Shown piece after piece: positions 1-7,519 of a stretch of DNA of 46,555 nucleotides. Numbering within the stretch: the first letter of the stretch is position 1; each line of letters opens with the position of its first letter. The position numbers were made by a program, and so were the translations under genes. The stretch is from NCBI GenBank assembly GCA_904395805.1, contig CAJFNV010000026.1:1-46555 (forward strand), given 5' to 3'. The notes under the pieces were generated by a model. That model saw nothing but the letters and a program-made list of their open reading frames with translations, ran no database searches and was not told the origin of the DNA. The stretch comes from Candidatus Gallispira edinburgensis (GTDB lineage Bacteria > Bacillota > Clostridia > Lachnospirales > CAG-274).

Positions 1-180
1 GCTCGCCCGCAATCAGCCTCCTTTGTAAAGGAGGGGGACCGCGTCAGCGGTGGAGGATTTTTATCCTAGCTGTTAAATTCCAATTTAAATCACTAACTAA
101 GGCTCCCTTCTAAGGGAGCTGTCCGAAGGACTGAGGGTTTTCACTCCTCATTCCTAACTCTGCTAAATTCCAATTCAGCC
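1..180. repeat. Modular palindromic intergenic repeat, copy 1
   Basis: This gap holds no gene. It begins inside a GC-rich palindrome (GCTCGCCCGCAA) that appears whole near 4932 and 32728. Next come a module starting CCTCCTTTGTAAAGGAGG with the variable stem CCGCGTCAGCGG, a TTAAATTCCAATTTAA spacer, a second hairpin module (CTCCCTTCTAAGGGAG, then GTCCGAAGGAC and CTGAGGG), and a CACTCCTCATTCCTAACTC tail. The same modules in other combinations fill four other gaps of the window. A non-coding mobile or structural repeat (MITE/REP-like) is an inference; no transposase is present. Confidence 0.8.
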
Positions 181-247
181 CGGCATTATCTTCTAAAACA
201 ACATATAAAGACTCAAAACAATTAAAAAATATTTTATGCATGTTTAT

Positions 248-1603
248 TTAAACAACCTGCTTTCCCTTCCACTTGCCGCTTCTGTATCTTGTAATAAAGC
301 ACACAGCTCTGACGCACCAGTCCATGATCATAGCTACCCATACACCAAATACACCAAGACCCATATACTTGCCTATAACATAACTGAATATAACTCTGCA
401 TATCCACATAGACACAATTGATGTGATCATACTAAACTTTACATCCCCTGCAGCCCTGAATACACAAGGCAGAGTAAAGGCAAGAGGCCAGATAACCATA
501 GCACATGTACCATGAAGCATAAGTATATGAGTTGCAGCCGCAGCTGCCATATCAGACAAGTTATATGCCCTCAGAATAAGAGGTAAAAGAGCATAAGTAA
601 TGCCTACAGTAATAAATGTGCCCACATAAGCAAAAATATGAAGCTTTTTTGTATAATACTTTACCTGCTCATAATCTCCTGCACCGATACATCTTGAAAT
701 AACCGTGATCATAGCAAGGTTTGTAGCAACTCCCGTCAGTGTCTGAAAACTTGCAACAGTATTGCTTATTGCATTTGCGGCTATAGCATATGTACCAAAT
801 GTTGAAACCAGACTTAAAACAAGTATTTTACCAAGCTGGAACATACTGTTTTCCATACCGTTAGGTATACCTATGTAAAGTATTCTCTTTACCATACTCC
901 ACTTTATCCTGTACTTAAAAGATTTTTTAATGTGGAGAGGCAGATTCTGATTACATGCAAGGCATATAATTACAATACCTGCAAACATTCTTGAAACAAG
1001 TGTAGGTATAGCAACACCTTCGGTACCCCGGTTAAATCCATATACCAATATAGCATTACCTGCAACATTTATAGCATTCATCATTATTGATATTTTCATT
1101 GACACCTTGGAATTACCCATAGAGCGGAATATAGCCGCACCGCAGTTATAAAGAGCAAGGAATGGTATGGATGCAGTTACAATAAGGAGATATGTATTTG
1201 CGTGCATTTCAACATCAGCCTCGATCTGACCGAAAACACCATTCAGAATTAAATTTCTGCACATATACACAATAACCATTATTACAACAGACATAAGTGT
1301 CACAAACCACACAAGCTGATTTGAAGCCTCACAGGCATTTTTCTCATCCTTAAGTCCCAGATACTGACCTGCAACAACGGCACCGCCTGTAGCAAGGGCA
1401 GAAAACACTTGTATCAAAAGCACAAAACAGCTGTCCACAAGTGAAACTCCTGAAACAGCCGCTTCACCTACGGAAGCAACCATTATTGAATCCGCCAGAC
1501 CCACAAGTATCGACAGCATCTGCTCAACAATAAGGGGTATCAGCAGTGTTATTAAGTCCTTCCCTGAAAATAAATAATTGCTTGTATCTCTCTTTTCTCT
1601 CAT
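248..1603 (-). CDS. MATE family multidrug/cation efflux transporter
   Basis: An integral membrane protein of 451 residues, the usual MATE size, made almost wholly of hydrophobic segments that fit about twelve transmembrane helices. The N-terminal half carries typical MATE features (LIPLIVEQMLSILVGLADSIMV near residue 20 and a GQYLG loop), and the second half repeats the fold. Family members export drugs or other cationic compounds using a Na+ or H+ gradient; the substrate cannot be told from sequence. The ATG follows GGGAGTG at good spacing and has its own promoter at 1624-1652, so the gene is probably transcribed separately from the minus-strand operon upstream. It runs into the repeat region at 1-180. 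Confidence 0.93.
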   Translation of the reverse strand: MREKRDTSNYLFSGKDLITLLIPLIVEQMLSILVGLADSIMVASVGEAAVSGVSLVDSCFVLLIQVFSALATGGAVVAGQYLGLKDEKNACEASNQLVWFVTLMSVVIMVIVYMCRNLILNGVFGQIEADVEMHANTYLLIVTASIPFLALYNCGAAIFRSMGNSKVSMKISIMMNAINVAGNAILVYGFNRGTEGVAIPTLVSRMFAGIVIICLACNQNLPLHIKKSFKYRIKWSMVKRILYIGIPNGMENSMFQLGKILVLSLVSTFGTYAIAANAISNTVASFQTLTGVATNLAMITVISRCIGAGDYEQVKYYTKKLHIFAYVGTFITVGITYALLPLILRAYNLSDMAAAAATHILMLHGTCAMVIWPLAFTLPCVFRAAGDVKFSMITSIVSMWICRVIFSYVIGKYMGLGVFGVWVAMIMDWCVRAVCFITRYRSGKWKGKQVV

Positions 1604-1623
1604 ATAATCACTCCCAAAGGAGT

Positions 1624-1652
1624 ATTATACTAGCTTTACATTGATTTTACAA
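1624..1652 (-). promoter_or_regulatory. Sigma-A-type promoter of the MATE gene
   Basis: On the minus strand, TTGTAA (1652-1647) and TATAAT (1629-1624) are separated by 17 bp, ending about 20 bp before the MATE start codon. Predicted by eye. Confidence 0.65.
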
Positions 1653-1690
1653 CATATATTTTTATACTTTACATAAAAAACACAGTTAAA

Positions 1691-2095
1691 TTACTCACTT
1701 TCAATGTCCCTGACCTTTTCTTCCATAGTATCCGAAAATTTATCAAATGCAGGAATATAACTTTCTATTATTCTGTCAATTACTTCTTCTATAGCATCTT
1801 CATTGTAAATATGCACAGACACATTCCTGTCCTTAAGCATGTTAAGCCATTCCTTTTCTTCATCAATCATTCCAAAGCGAAAACCCAGCTTAACAATTTC
1901 ACGGGGTGAACCATTTTCAGCCTCTGCCACACCGCTTGCTCTTAGTACGGCTTGAAGCACTTTCCACGCAAGCTCAAATGTAATATAAAATTGCCATATT
2001 ACTCCCCTGCGGTATATTTCATCATATCTTGTAACATCATAATCAACTGTTTTCAATACTTTTAAACGCTTTTTAAAGTTATTAAACTTTTTCAT
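1691..2095 (-). CDS. Orphan HepT/HI0074-like HEPN protein (nucleotidyltransferase substrate-binding family)
   Basis: A helical protein of 134 residues of the HI0074 'nucleotidyltransferase substrate binding' family, part of the HEPN superfamily. It carries the RX4HXY signature of HepT-type RNases: R90, H95 and Y97 in DRNVSVHIY. In characterised MntA-HepT modules HepT is an RNase toxin, and MntA, a minimal nucleotidyltransferase encoded next to it, inactivates it by adding AMP to the motif tyrosine. No such nucleotidyltransferase (GSX10DXD) lies beside it here. The start overlaps the aminotransferase stop by four bases (ATGA), so it is translated as the last gene of that operon. The motif is intact, but RNase activity is an inference. 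It may be an orphan toxin or may be paired in trans. Confidence 0.82.
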   Translation of the reverse strand: MKKFNNFKKRLKVLKTVDYDVTRYDEIYRRGVIWQFYITFELAWKVLQAVLRASGVAEAENGSPREIVKLGFRFGMIDEEKEWLNMLKDRNVSVHIYNEDAIEEVIDRIIESYIPAFDKFSDTMEEKVRDIESE

Positions 2096-3279
2096 CTCTT
2101 ATAAAAATCAATCAATTCCTTAAAGCTTTCAAGGGAATTTTCAACAACAGCCTTGTCCACACAATAAGCTATTCTGAAATATCCGGGGCAGGCAAAGTTA
2201 GAGCCGGGCACAACAATAAGTCTGAACTCCTTAGCCTTTTCACAGAACTCCTTGTCATCGGCTATAGGGCACTTTGGAAACATATAAAAAGTTCCCTTTG
2301 GCTCAACGCACTCATAACCCATTTCAGTAAGAGCCTTATATAATATATTTTTGTTTTCTTCATATACGGATAAATCGGAAGTATTTCCAATTACTTTCTT
2401 AATTACCTTCTGCATTAAAGTCGGAGCATTTACAAAGCCAAGTATTCTGTTTGCAACAACCATAGCGCCTATAACCTCATCAAAGTCATCAAGCTCACTT
2501 GGCACAACCAGATAACCTATTCTCTCTCCGGGAAGAGAAAGGCTCTTTGAATAAGAATACCCTACTATGGTATTTCTGTAATACTTTGTTACATAGGGTA
2601 TTTCAAGTCCGTTAAATGCAATTTCCCTGTAAGGCTCATCGCTGAAAAGATAAATTGAAGTACCGAATTCAGCCTGCTTTCTTTCAAGTATCTCAGCCAT
2701 TTTCTTAATATCATCTTCGGTATACACGGCACCTGTAGGATTGTTAGGAGTATTTATGATCACGCACTTTGTTTTAACTGTGATTTTCCTTTCAAAATCT
2801 TCAAAATTGATTGCAAATCTTTCAAGGTCGGCATCAACCATTACCTTTACACCGTCAAAATTGCTTATATAATTATCATACTCTCCGAAATAAGGAGCAA
2901 TAACAATAACCTCATCTCCGGGATTTATTATAGCTTTCAAAGCTACATTAAGTCCCCCGGCCGCACCTACAGTCATAATAATATTGCCTGCACTAAGATT
3001 TGTGCCAAAAGCCTTGTTTGTATAGTCGGCAACAGCCTGTCTTACATCCTCATATCCTGCATTGTTAGTATAGCCGTGAAGCTCCATTTCAGGCTCATTG
3101 TTTACTATGTCAATGATAGCCTCCTTAACACTTACAGGTGGCACTATTGAAGGATTGCCAAGTGAAAAGTCATATATATTTTCCTTTCCGTACTTAGCCG
3201 CCATAATTTTTCCTTCCTCAAACATAGCTCTTATGGCAGAGCCGTTTTTAACAAGTTCCTTCATTTTTTCTGAAATCAT
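2092..3279 (-). CDS. Pyridoxal-phosphate-dependent aminotransferase, class I/II
   Basis: A fold-type I aminotransferase of 395 residues from the chosen start. Visible landmarks are the NTPNNPTG loop (about residues 176-183), the SDEPY aspartate that contacts the PLP ring nitrogen (about D214), the Schiff-base lysine in SYSKSLSLPGERIGY (about K245) and a C-terminal FRIAY substrate-binding segment. The family transfers amino groups between amino acids and 2-oxo acids; the aspartate-like or aromatic substrate is not decided. I chose ATG 3279 because GGAGG lies 7 bases upstream of it. A longer in-frame ATG at 3297 would place that Shine-Dalgarno inside the gene. It follows the methyltransferase by 17 bases and is translationally coupled to the HEPN gene. 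Confidence 0.93.
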   Translation of the reverse strand: MISEKMKELVKNGSAIRAMFEEGKIMAAKYGKENIYDFSLGNPSIVPPVSVKEAIIDIVNNEPEMELHGYTNNAGYEDVRQAVADYTNKAFGTNLSAGNIIMTVGAAGGLNVALKAIINPGDEVIVIAPYFGEYDNYISNFDGVKVMVDADLERFAINFEDFERKITVKTKCVIINTPNNPTGAVYTEDDIKKMAEILERKQAEFGTSIYLFSDEPYREIAFNGLEIPYVTKYYRNTIVGYSYSKSLSLPGERIGYLVVPSELDDFDEVIGAMVVANRILGFVNAPTLMQKVIKKVIGNTSDLSVYEENKNILYKALTEMGYECVEPKGTFYMFPKCPIADDKEFCEKAKEFRLIVVPGSNFACPGYFRIAYCVDKAVVENSLESFKELIDFYKR

Positions 3280-3296
3280 TTTACATCCTCCGTTCA

Positions 3297-4469
3297 TTAA
3301 TTAATTTTATTCTCAATCAGAAGCTTATAAAGAGTAGGTTCAATATTATACTCCTTAATAATTCTTTCAAGGTCATACAGAAGCTTTTTATCTGCTTTTC
3401 TTCCTGTTTTAACAGACCTTATCATAATATTTTTGGGAGTATGCTCCATATCTATAAACTCCATTACCTGAACTCTGTAGCCCATTATTTCAATAATTCT
3501 TGCCCTTATGGAATCTGTAAGAAGGGCAGCAAATCTTTCCTTTATTATACCATGATCAAGCATGATATTCATACTTTCATTTTTCATCTGATGGAAAAGC
3601 TCATGCTGGCAGCAAGGTACATTCATCATGACCCTGCAGCCCCAGCGTATACCGTGATATATTGCATAATCAGTTGCAGTATCACAGGCATGGAGAGTTA
3701 TTATCATAGCAATTCTTTCATCGGTATTTTCAATATCAGCAATATCCTGACAATAAAATTTAAGATTTTTAAAGCCAAACTTTTCACTGAGACTGTTGCA
3801 GTATTCCACAACATCCTTCTTCAGATCATATCCTCTTATTTCAACATTTTTATTGTGAATTATGTTAAAATAGTGATACATTGCAAATGTCAGATAGCTT
3901 TTGCCGCAGCCCATATCCACAATTACAGAATTTTCGGGAATTTCCCTTTCAATATCCTTAAGCATTTCAAGGAATTTGTTGATTTGTCTGAATTTTTTCT
4001 GCCTGTGTTTAAGAACAACACCGTTTTTGTCCATAAGTCCAAGCTGATACATCCAGTCTACATATTCCCCTTCGCCTATTATGTAATTTTTGACCTTGTT
4101 ATGCTCCTTAGGCGTCATTACTGCATTTATATTTTCCTTGACACCTGTCAGTGTAAACTGCCTTTTCTTATTCATAAGTATAGTACAATACCTGTTTGCG
4201 GTTATATTACACTGCTTAAAATTATCCTCCATAGCATCGGTAATTTCATCAAATATACTTTCAGGCTCCACATTCCTGTGTATGACCTTCTGCCCTATAT
4301 ATTCAGAGATCTGGTACTTAAGCTCACCCTTTATATTAACAGGAGATATTTTAATTTTAAAAGCCTTATCCTCTGTTTTTTTCAGAGGATTGCTTATGCT
4401 CATACCTTCTATTTCGTTTTTATTTATAATATTTTCAAGCTGTTTTTTAAGCTCCCTTTTATCCAACAT
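3297..4469 (-). CDS. Class I SAM-dependent methyltransferase (Methyltransf_32-like)
   Basis: A protein of 390 residues with a methyltransferase core in its second half. The SAM-binding motif I is VIVDMGCGKSYLTF (about residues 182-195), followed by an acidic RGYDLKKD loop and a conserved VPCCQHEL segment (284-291) typical of the Methyltransf_32/METTL25-like group. The N-terminal 150 residues are lysine-rich and could bind nucleic acid. The substrate is unknown; an RNA target is plausible only by analogy. The ATG follows GAGGAA, and the gene starts 3 bases after the PRC-barrel gene, so both share a transcript. A 427-codon plus-strand reading frame lies antisense to it and is treated as a shadow. 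Confidence 0.85.
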   Translation of the reverse strand: MLDKRELKKQLENIINKNEIEGMSISNPLKKTEDKAFKIKISPVNIKGELKYQISEYIGQKVIHRNVEPESIFDEITDAMEDNFKQCNITANRYCTILMNKKRQFTLTGVKENINAVMTPKEHNKVKNYIIGEGEYVDWMYQLGLMDKNGVVLKHRQKKFRQINKFLEMLKDIEREIPENSVIVDMGCGKSYLTFAMYHYFNIIHNKNVEIRGYDLKKDVVEYCNSLSEKFGFKNLKFYCQDIADIENTDERIAMIITLHACDTATDYAIYHGIRWGCRVMMNVPCCQHELFHQMKNESMNIMLDHGIIKERFAALLTDSIRARIIEIMGYRVQVMEFIDMEHTPKNIMIRSVKTGRKADKKLLYDLERIIKEYNIEPTLYKLLIENKIN

Positions 4470-4472
4470 AAA

Positions 4473-4742
4473 TTATTCCTCACACATTCTGATACAGCCT
4501 CTTACATCAGTATCTATAAGTACAATATCAACCCCGACCTTAACAACATTGCACCAGTTTATACAGTACTCTTTCTTTTTACCGAAAAAAGAAAAAAATC
4601 CCTTTACGGCAGGCACAATAAGAGTACACACATTCCCCGATTTACAGTCAACACATACATCGGTAATTCTGCCTATCCTGCCGCCGTCTTTTACATTTAT
4701 TACTTCCTTGCCTATAATCCTTGATAAACCGCCTTCACTCAT
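4473..4742 (-). CDS. YlmC/YmxH family PRC-barrel sporulation protein
   Basis: From the chosen ATG at 4742 the protein has 89 residues, close to the family norm. It opens with SRIIGKEVINVKDGGRIGRI, the PRC-barrel entry typical of YlmC/YmxH proteins, followed by a second strand pair and an FFSFFGKKKEYCINW segment. Members are widespread in endospore formers and annotated as sporulation-related, but their molecular role is unresolved. A longer frame begins at 4799, but its 19 extra residues look unlike the family and have no ribosome site. ATG 4742 is preceded by GGGTGA. It is the first gene of the operon running down to the HEPN gene. Confidence 0.85.
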   Translation of the reverse strand: MSEGGLSRIIGKEVINVKDGGRIGRITDVCVDCKSGNVCTLIVPAVKGFFSFFGKKKEYCINWCNVVKVGVDIVLIDTDVRGCIRMCEE

Positions 4743-4825
4743 ATAAATCACCCATATTTTATATGTTCTATTATATGACAGTAAAGGGCATTTAAACAAT
4801 CAAATTTTCAATTCTATTATTTTAT

Positions 4826-5163
4826 ATAAATGATGAGTTAGGAGTTATAGTTACTCAAACACAACCACGATAACTTATCAATTAAATTCCAAATTACCGC
4901 ACCAATACACTAACAACCCAACCATTTGTAGGGGCGAGCATTGCTCGCCCGCAAATAGCCTCCCTTGCCTAAAGGGCTGGTCGCATTGCTACGCAATGCT
5001 GCTCGCCCAAGCAACCAGGGAGGGGGACCAACGCAGTTGGTGGAGGGATATTGAACTGTAACTATTGAGCAAATGCTTGCATTTGCGGGGTATTGATTTT
5101 TCTGAAATTGACAGTATTGTTTGACTGAGGGATTCAACTCATCACTCATAACTCCTCACTCCC
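4826..5163. repeat. Modular palindromic intergenic repeat, copy 2
   Basis: No gene is supported in this 340-base gap. It holds a GATGAGTTAGGAGTTATAG edge, a TTAAATTCCAAATTA spacer, the palindrome GGGCGAGCATTGCTCGCCC at 4935-4953, and a CCTCCCTTGCCTAAAGGG module. That module is interrupted by an extra hairpin, GCATTGCTACGCAATGC. It continues as GGGAGGGGGACC with the stem CCAACGCAGTTGG and GGAGGGA, and closes with GACTGAGGGATTC and a mirrored edge (CATCACTCATAACTCCTCACTC). The two AGGAGT-type edges face each other, giving the block an inverted-repeat frame. A short reading frame across it is not a gene. Confidence 0.8.
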
Positions 5164-5958
5164 TTACCTCCACACTCTCTTAATCCAGTTACAGAAAAGC
5201 CCGAACCACTGTTCAGTCCCCTCAACACCCTCTGCCAGGTCAAGTCCGTGCTTTCCCTCAGGAAAGATATGCATTTCAAAAGGGCAGCCCTTTTCCTTCA
5301 TAGCCATTCCCATTTCAAGAGAATTTCTGCAGTCTACGCTTTTATCCTCAAATGTATGCCATATAAAAGTCGGGGGCATATCATCTCTCACAGCCTTTTC
5401 ACCTGAAAGCTTTTCCTTAAGCTCATCACTGTCACCGCATAAATTTTCACCTGAACGTGCATGTGAAATTTCCCTTGAAACACTTACCACGGGATAACAC
5501 ATGCAAAGAGCATCAGGTCTTGCAGAAACGCCATCTGCCTCATCCACAGGTTCATATTCAAACCCGTCATAATTTTCCGCAGTAATGCAGGCAAGATGTC
5601 CCCCTGCACTGAAACCCATTATACCTATCCTGTTTTCGTCTATATTGTACTTTCCGGCATTGTACCTTATGTATCTCATTGCCCTTTTAGCATCCCATAA
5701 GTATATAGGGTGGCTGTAAGGTGCGACCCTGTAATAGAGCACAAAGGCACTTATACCCTGCTCATTAAGCTTCTTTGCCACATTTGCACCCTCATGGTCA
5801 GAAAGGTGGTCATATCCCCCTCCCGGCAAGATAAGAAAACAACTGTGCTTTTTACCGTCATTTATAACAAACTCTTCAAGCTCAGGCTTATTTAAATTTG
5901 TGCCATTGTCATACTCAGCTTTATACCCCAAAGGTTTTCCATTCCATATATTTATCAT
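5164..5958 (-). CDS. Alpha/beta hydrolase, BD-FAE/acetyl-xylan-esterase-like
   Basis: A cytoplasmic hydrolase of 264 residues with no signal peptide. It shows an LPGGGYDHLS oxyanion segment (GGG at 46-48), the nucleophile elbow GFSAGG with Ser117, a probable acid Asp205 (HTFEDKSV) and the catalytic His237 (GKHGLDL). This arrangement matches carbohydrate-deacetylating and BD-FAE-type esterases, so removal of acyl groups from imported oligosaccharides is a reasonable guess; the substrate is not shown by the sequence. Its ATG overlaps the methionine aminopeptidase stop (ATGA), making it the last gene of the peptidase operon. It ends directly at the repeat block at 4826-5163. Confidence 0.87.
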   Translation of the reverse strand: MINIWNGKPLGYKAEYDNGTNLNKPELEEFVINDGKKHSCFLILPGGGYDHLSDHEGANVAKKLNEQGISAFVLYYRVAPYSHPIYLWDAKRAMRYIRYNAGKYNIDENRIGIMGFSAGGHLACITAENYDGFEYEPVDEADGVSARPDALCMCYPVVSVSREISHARSGENLCGDSDELKEKLSGEKAVRDDMPPTFIWHTFEDKSVDCRNSLEMGMAMKEKGCPFEMHIFPEGKHGLDLAEGVEGTEQWFGLFCNWIKRVWR

Positions 5959-6842
5959 ATTCCCACCTGCTTTGTAATTATTTCACAACCGTCCTCGGTT
6001 ACAAGCACAGTATGCTCCCACTGTGCAGAAAGACTGCCGTCAGCAGTAGTCACTGTCCAGCCGTCAGTTCTTGACACATTGCAGTCCCATGTGCCTGCAT
6101 TTATCATAGGCTCTACAGTAAACATCATTCCCGGCACCATTATCATTGTTTTCCTGTTCATTCTGAAATGATTTACAATAGGATCATCGTGGAATTTAAG
6201 TCCCACACCATGACCGCATAAGGCTCTTACAACTCCGTATCCGTTTTTGTCTGCAATGTCATTTATAACATTTCCTATATCTCCCACAGGTCTGTATGGC
6301 TTAACAGCCTCAATACCTGCATACATGCACTCCTTTGTCACTTCAACAAGCTTTCTTGCCTCATCACTTACATTACCTATCATATACATCCTGCTCATAT
6401 CGGAATAGTAGCCGTTTAAAATGGTAGTTACATCTACGTTTACAATATCTCCGTCTTTCAGTATTTCCTTTGTGCTTGGTATACCGTGGCAAACCACATT
6501 GTTTATTGACGTACAGCAGTGCTTTGGAAAATCACCGTATTTATATGGTGCACAGATCCCTCCTGCCTCTGTAGTCATATCGTAAACAAGCTTATCAATT
6601 TCCTCTGTGCTTATTCCCTCTTTTATAAAATCATCAAGAGCATCCATAATAGCAACGGAAACCTTAGCACTTTCCCTCACCCCCTCTATCTGTTCCGGAG
6701 ATAATATAAGACGTCTGTCAGGCATTGGATAAGCCTCTTCCACAAACTTTTCAAGCTTTTCCTCGTCACTTCTTTCATGGCAGGCTTTATATTTTTTGCC
6801 TGAACCACACCAGCATCTGTCATTTCTGCCTATTTTAAACAT
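5955..6842 (-). CDS. map: Methionine aminopeptidase type I with N-terminal SEC-C zinc motif
   Basis: Removes the initiator methionine from nascent proteins. The catalytic M24A domain has all five metal ligands: D137, D148, H211, E244 and E276, with H119 as the substrate-side histidine. The first 25 residues add a SEC-C motif (C10, C12, C21, H22 in CWCGSGKKYKACH), as at the SecA C-terminus. In family members this extension is linked to ribosome association. The length of 295 residues fits the SEC-C-bearing subfamily rather than the 250-residue short form. ATG 6842 follows GAGG at 7 bases. Its start lies inside the end of the DUF2161 gene, and it is not in the usual secY-adk-map ribosomal context, so it may be a second map copy. 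Confidence 0.94.
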   Translation of the reverse strand: MFKIGRNDRCWCGSGKKYKACHERSDEEKLEKFVEEAYPMPDRRLILSPEQIEGVRESAKVSVAIMDALDDFIKEGISTEEIDKLVYDMTTEAGGICAPYKYGDFPKHCCTSINNVVCHGIPSTKEILKDGDIVNVDVTTILNGYYSDMSRMYMIGNVSDEARKLVEVTKECMYAGIEAVKPYRPVGDIGNVINDIADKNGYGVVRALCGHGVGLKFHDDPIVNHFRMNRKTMIMVPGMMFTVEPMINAGTWDCNVSRTDGWTVTTADGSLSAQWEHTVLVTEDGCEIITKQVGI

Positions 6843-7519
6843 AATTCAACCTCGTTTCTGTAATATTCAACTATATCCTTGTAATCCTTGTCATTAAGAG
6901 CCTTTCTTCCATGTTCATTCATTGTATAAACTCCCCTGTCAAGCTTTACAAACCAGTTATAATGATTTTTCTGGACAACGTATCTTATATTTTCTTTGCA
7001 GTCTCTTGTCTTTAACTGTCCGTATTTTTCTATGTAGCATAAGGCAGCTATAACGCTTTCCTTATGAGCCGTCACAATTTTTCTTCTTGTCTGTCCTCCA
7101 AGATTAAGTGACATTTTTCTTACTTCAACTTCTTTTTCAATTCCCCGTCTTCTGTACTTCTTAGCCTCGGAGTCGGTTCCTCTTGGCTCAAGTACAAGGT
7201 CAACTCTCTTAGTGGAATTAAGCACCACAAGCAAACCGCAGTCAAGAGCCTTTAAAAGCTCAATTTTCTTTCTGAATGCCCTGTTGCCCATATTTTTAGG
7301 TCTGGGAATTACGGCATAAACATAAGGTGTCATTTTCTTTCTGTCAACAAGCTGATACATAAGCTCAATTGTAAAGCCCTTTTTCAGCTCACATATAACA
7401 ACAATATCATCTCTCGTTGCCACAACATCGCAGTCTCTGACCTCTGCATCCACCTTAAAACCCATATCGGCAAAATACTTCTGTACAGGCAGATACATTT
7501 CAGTTTCACTTTTTATCAT
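6830..7519 (-). CDS. DUF2161 protein, predicted PD-(D/E)XK-fold plus winged helix
   Basis: A protein of 229 residues matching the DUF2161 family. The N-terminal part contains DCDVVATRDDIVVICELKKG, which fits a PD-(D/E)XK core with D31, E44 and K46, followed by YQLVDRKK. The C-terminal 60 residues (from YGQLKTRDC to NEHGRKAL) look like a winged helix. A nuclease or phosphodiesterase acting on nucleic acid is the family-level prediction; no substrate is known. It overlaps its upstream neighbour by four bases (ATGA) and its last 13 bases overlap map, so the four genes are translationally coupled. No restriction-modification partner is nearby, which argues against a classical restriction enzyme. 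Confidence 0.82.
   Translation of the reverse strand: MIKSETEMYLPVQKYFADMGFKVDAEVRDCDVVATRDDIVVICELKKGFTIELMYQLVDRKKMTPYVYAVIPRPKNMGNRAFRKKIELLKALDCGLLVVLNSTKRVDLVLEPRGTDSEAKKYRRRGIEKEVEVRKMSLNLGGQTRRKIVTAHKESVIAALCYIEKYGQLKTRDCKENIRYVVQKNHYNWFVKLDRGVYTMNEHGRKALNDKDYKDIVEYYRNEVELCLK

Noticed and set aside
3441-4724. Plus-strand reading frame of 427 codons antisense to the methyltransferase and PRC-barrel genes
   Set aside because: Its composition (Phe, Tyr, His and Ile rich, no domain pattern) is that of a reverse-strand shadow, and the minus-strand genes have clear motifs, ribosome sites and operon spacing. A second overlapping plus-strand frame at 4090-4746 is rejected for the same reason.
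4910-5149. 79-codon frame in the repeat block
   Set aside because: It consists wholly of the palindromic repeat modules that recur elsewhere in the window; similar short frames at 32454-32880 also translate repeats.
6830-7519. Restriction endonuclease
   Set aside because: The PD-(D/E)XK-like core is suggestive, but no methyltransferase partner of the DNA-modifying type is adjacent and the family is DUF2161; the methyltransferase at 3297-4469 is in another operon and of another class.
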